From assembly GCA_963971405.1 (NCBI GenBank), contig OZ020486.1, forward strand, positions 3,534,001 to 3,598,000: a DNA stretch of 64,000 nt. The letters run 5' to 3'. The notes beneath the pieces are model-generated. The model saw nothing but the letters and a program-made list of their open reading frames with translations, made no database searches and was not told where the DNA came from. Position numbers and translations under genes: made by a program. Each line of letters starts with the position of its first letter. Positions within the stretch are counted from its first letter, which is position 1. This document shows positions 62,851-64,000 of the stretch, piece by piece. The DNA comes from Psococerastis gibbosa. Lineage: Eukaryota; Arthropoda; Insecta; Psocodea; Psocidae.

Positions 62851-63000
62851 GGTGTAGTAGTAGGTTAGTAGTAGTAGTAATAGTGGATAGACAGAATCAT
62901 TTATAGCTTAGGATACCTATACACAGTACCTTGTAGATTGAATAAAAAATATAAATGTATAAAAAATACAATTTTTTCAATGTAATCCAGGGGTGTCCAA

Positions 63001-63373
63001 CAGGCGCGGATCTAGAACAAGACCAAGGAGGGGACTCAGATTAAATACGAATAAAAAAGATGAATTGCAAAAAAATGCCAATATAATCAGAGGCGGTCGC
63101 AGACTTCATGAAAGGCACTTGTCAATGGCGTAACGATAGGGTTTCGAAGGGGGCGGTGTATAATTTGGAGCCCCTCCACCGTTCTCATGGACATACGCAG
63201 GTTTTAAATTAATGACCTAAGTGACCTTTGCGCATGAGCCAGAGGGTGTGGAGGATATGAAGAGGGGCCGGGGGCTCACCCGGGAGAAATTGTTTGAAAA
63301 ATAGGGCTGAAATAGTGGGGTTTTACGCATTTTGAGGATAGCCCCCCCCCCCCCCCGTATGGATTCGCGTCTG
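63001..63373. mobile_element. hAT-like MITE, 373 bp
   Basis: Perfect 8-bp duplication gtgtccaa (62993-63000 and 63374-63381). TIRs CAGGCGCGGATC and CAGACGCGAATC match at 10 of 12. In the THEM6-like intron; not coding. Confidence 0.85.
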
Positions 63374-63445
63374 GTGTCCAATATCTTTATTCTTTATCCT
63401 CCTAATAGGTTCTATTCCAATAATAATAAAAAAATATTGTTCCAG

Positions 63446-63527
63446 GTCTATGTACTACACAAGACTTAGATGTATTCATGAGGCATATGAACAACTCGAG
63501 ATTCTTTAGGGATCTTGACTTTGCAAG
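63446..63527 (+). CDS. THEM6-like protein, second coding exon
   Basis: 82 bp from acceptor 'attgttccag' to donor 'aaggtaata'. With the G of the first exon it encodes [20 protein letters not shown] then FRDLDFA, plus AG of the next codon. [15 protein letters not shown] is the strongest THEM6 family signature. The remaining exons (about 60% of the protein) lie beyond the window. Confidence 0.88.
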
Positions 63528-63589
63528 GTAATAATTATAAATTTATATAGCCAATGCTAGTGCGAAATACTATATATAGCACAAGATAT

Positions 63590-63800
63590 TGACCAACGCT
63601 ATCTTAAATATATATTATCCGATAGTGGAAGAGGGACTAACCCCAGACCAATTTGGTTTCTGCAACGGCAGAGGAAAGCGCGAAGCGATTGTGTCACTAA
63701 AGAATAATTGTATCACTGAAGAAAAGACTAAGGAATAATCGTAGAACTTATAAATGGAATATTGACCTGAAGAAGACTTTTGACTAAGTTAAAACAGCTG
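63590..63800 (+). pseudogene. Non-LTR reverse transcriptase relic
   Basis: Reads ALLTNAILNIYYPIVEEGLT, then PDQFGFCNGRGKREAIVSL, then after frameshifts IDLKKTF, stop, VKTAGVTY. These match the RT 'EQFGFRKGRGTREAI' and 'FIDLEKAFD' blocks of RTE/CR1-type elements. Broken frames; dead. Confidence 0.75.
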
Positions 63801-64000
63801 GAGTAACGTACACAAGAGAAGTGTCGATTTTTTTTATAGCATACTGTATACCTGTTTACATGTACTGTATACACTGTATGTACTAGAATACTAGCCATAG
63901 GGCAAAATAGGTGAAGCTAGTGAAAATAATGTGAAACAGAAAGGGATGTCTTTGATGGCGCCACTACAAGCTCAGAAGTGCGTTTCTGACAGGCCGCTTC

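Overview
The window looks like nuclear DNA of an arthropod, most likely an insect. The genes are split by introns with GT/AG borders. Short coding islands lie in AT-rich DNA packed with SINEs, MITEs, foldback elements and non-LTR retrotransposon pieces. A short piece of mitochondrial COX1 has been copied into the nuclear DNA. I cannot name the species. Most open frames in the window are repeat sequence, so less than a tenth of it is convincing protein-coding DNA.

Genes, left to right. (1) 10215-13019, minus strand: the last two coding exons of a large, probably nuclear regulatory protein with an AT-hook-like stretch, a CtBP-type motif and SUMO-type sites; I do not recognise the family. (2) 30143-30283 and 32235-32291, plus strand: two phase-compatible exons of an unidentified Ser-rich protein. 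(3) 42899-52044, minus strand: a complete six-exon HAD phosphatase of the phosphoglycolate / 4-nitrophenyl phosphatase family, about 306 residues, with all four HAD motifs. (4) 44972-45625, plus strand: an intronless phosphatidylinositol synthase (CDP-alcohol phosphotransferase, 217 aa), nested in the last intron of gene 3 on the opposite strand. (5) 58523-60610, plus strand: a 5'-truncated non-LTR retrotransposon with an open RT plus RNase H frame, an A tail and a 12-bp target-site duplication. (6) 62231-63527, plus strand: the first two coding exons of a THEM6-like (thioesterase-superfamily) protein that runs off the right edge.

The DNA between the genes is mostly mobile. I separated: a Tourist/PIF-Harbinger-like MITE family (seven copies with GGCGG...CCGCC tips and TWA duplications); five hAT-like MITEs with 7/8 or 8/8 8-bp duplications; a tRNA-derived SINE family (SINE-A, nine copies) and a second one (SINE-B, five copies); several unnamed dispersed repeats (DR1-DR5); other TIR or foldback elements; and tandem arrays. 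The phosphatase/PI-synthase region (45.7-48.3 kb) carries several decayed tandem copies of the 3' part of PI synthase and of phosphatase exons 4 and 5.

Most worth following up are: a perfect 127-bp-arm hairpin at 40131-40403; the nested gene pair and its serial partial copies; a composite MITE-in-MITE that occurs twice; a COX1 fragment lying exactly between two MITEs; a hammerhead-ribozyme-like hairpin in a dispersed repeat; and a 266-bp direct repeat with promoter-like CCAAT boxes. Repeat boundaries are read by eye and may be off by tens of bases except where target-site duplications are stated.
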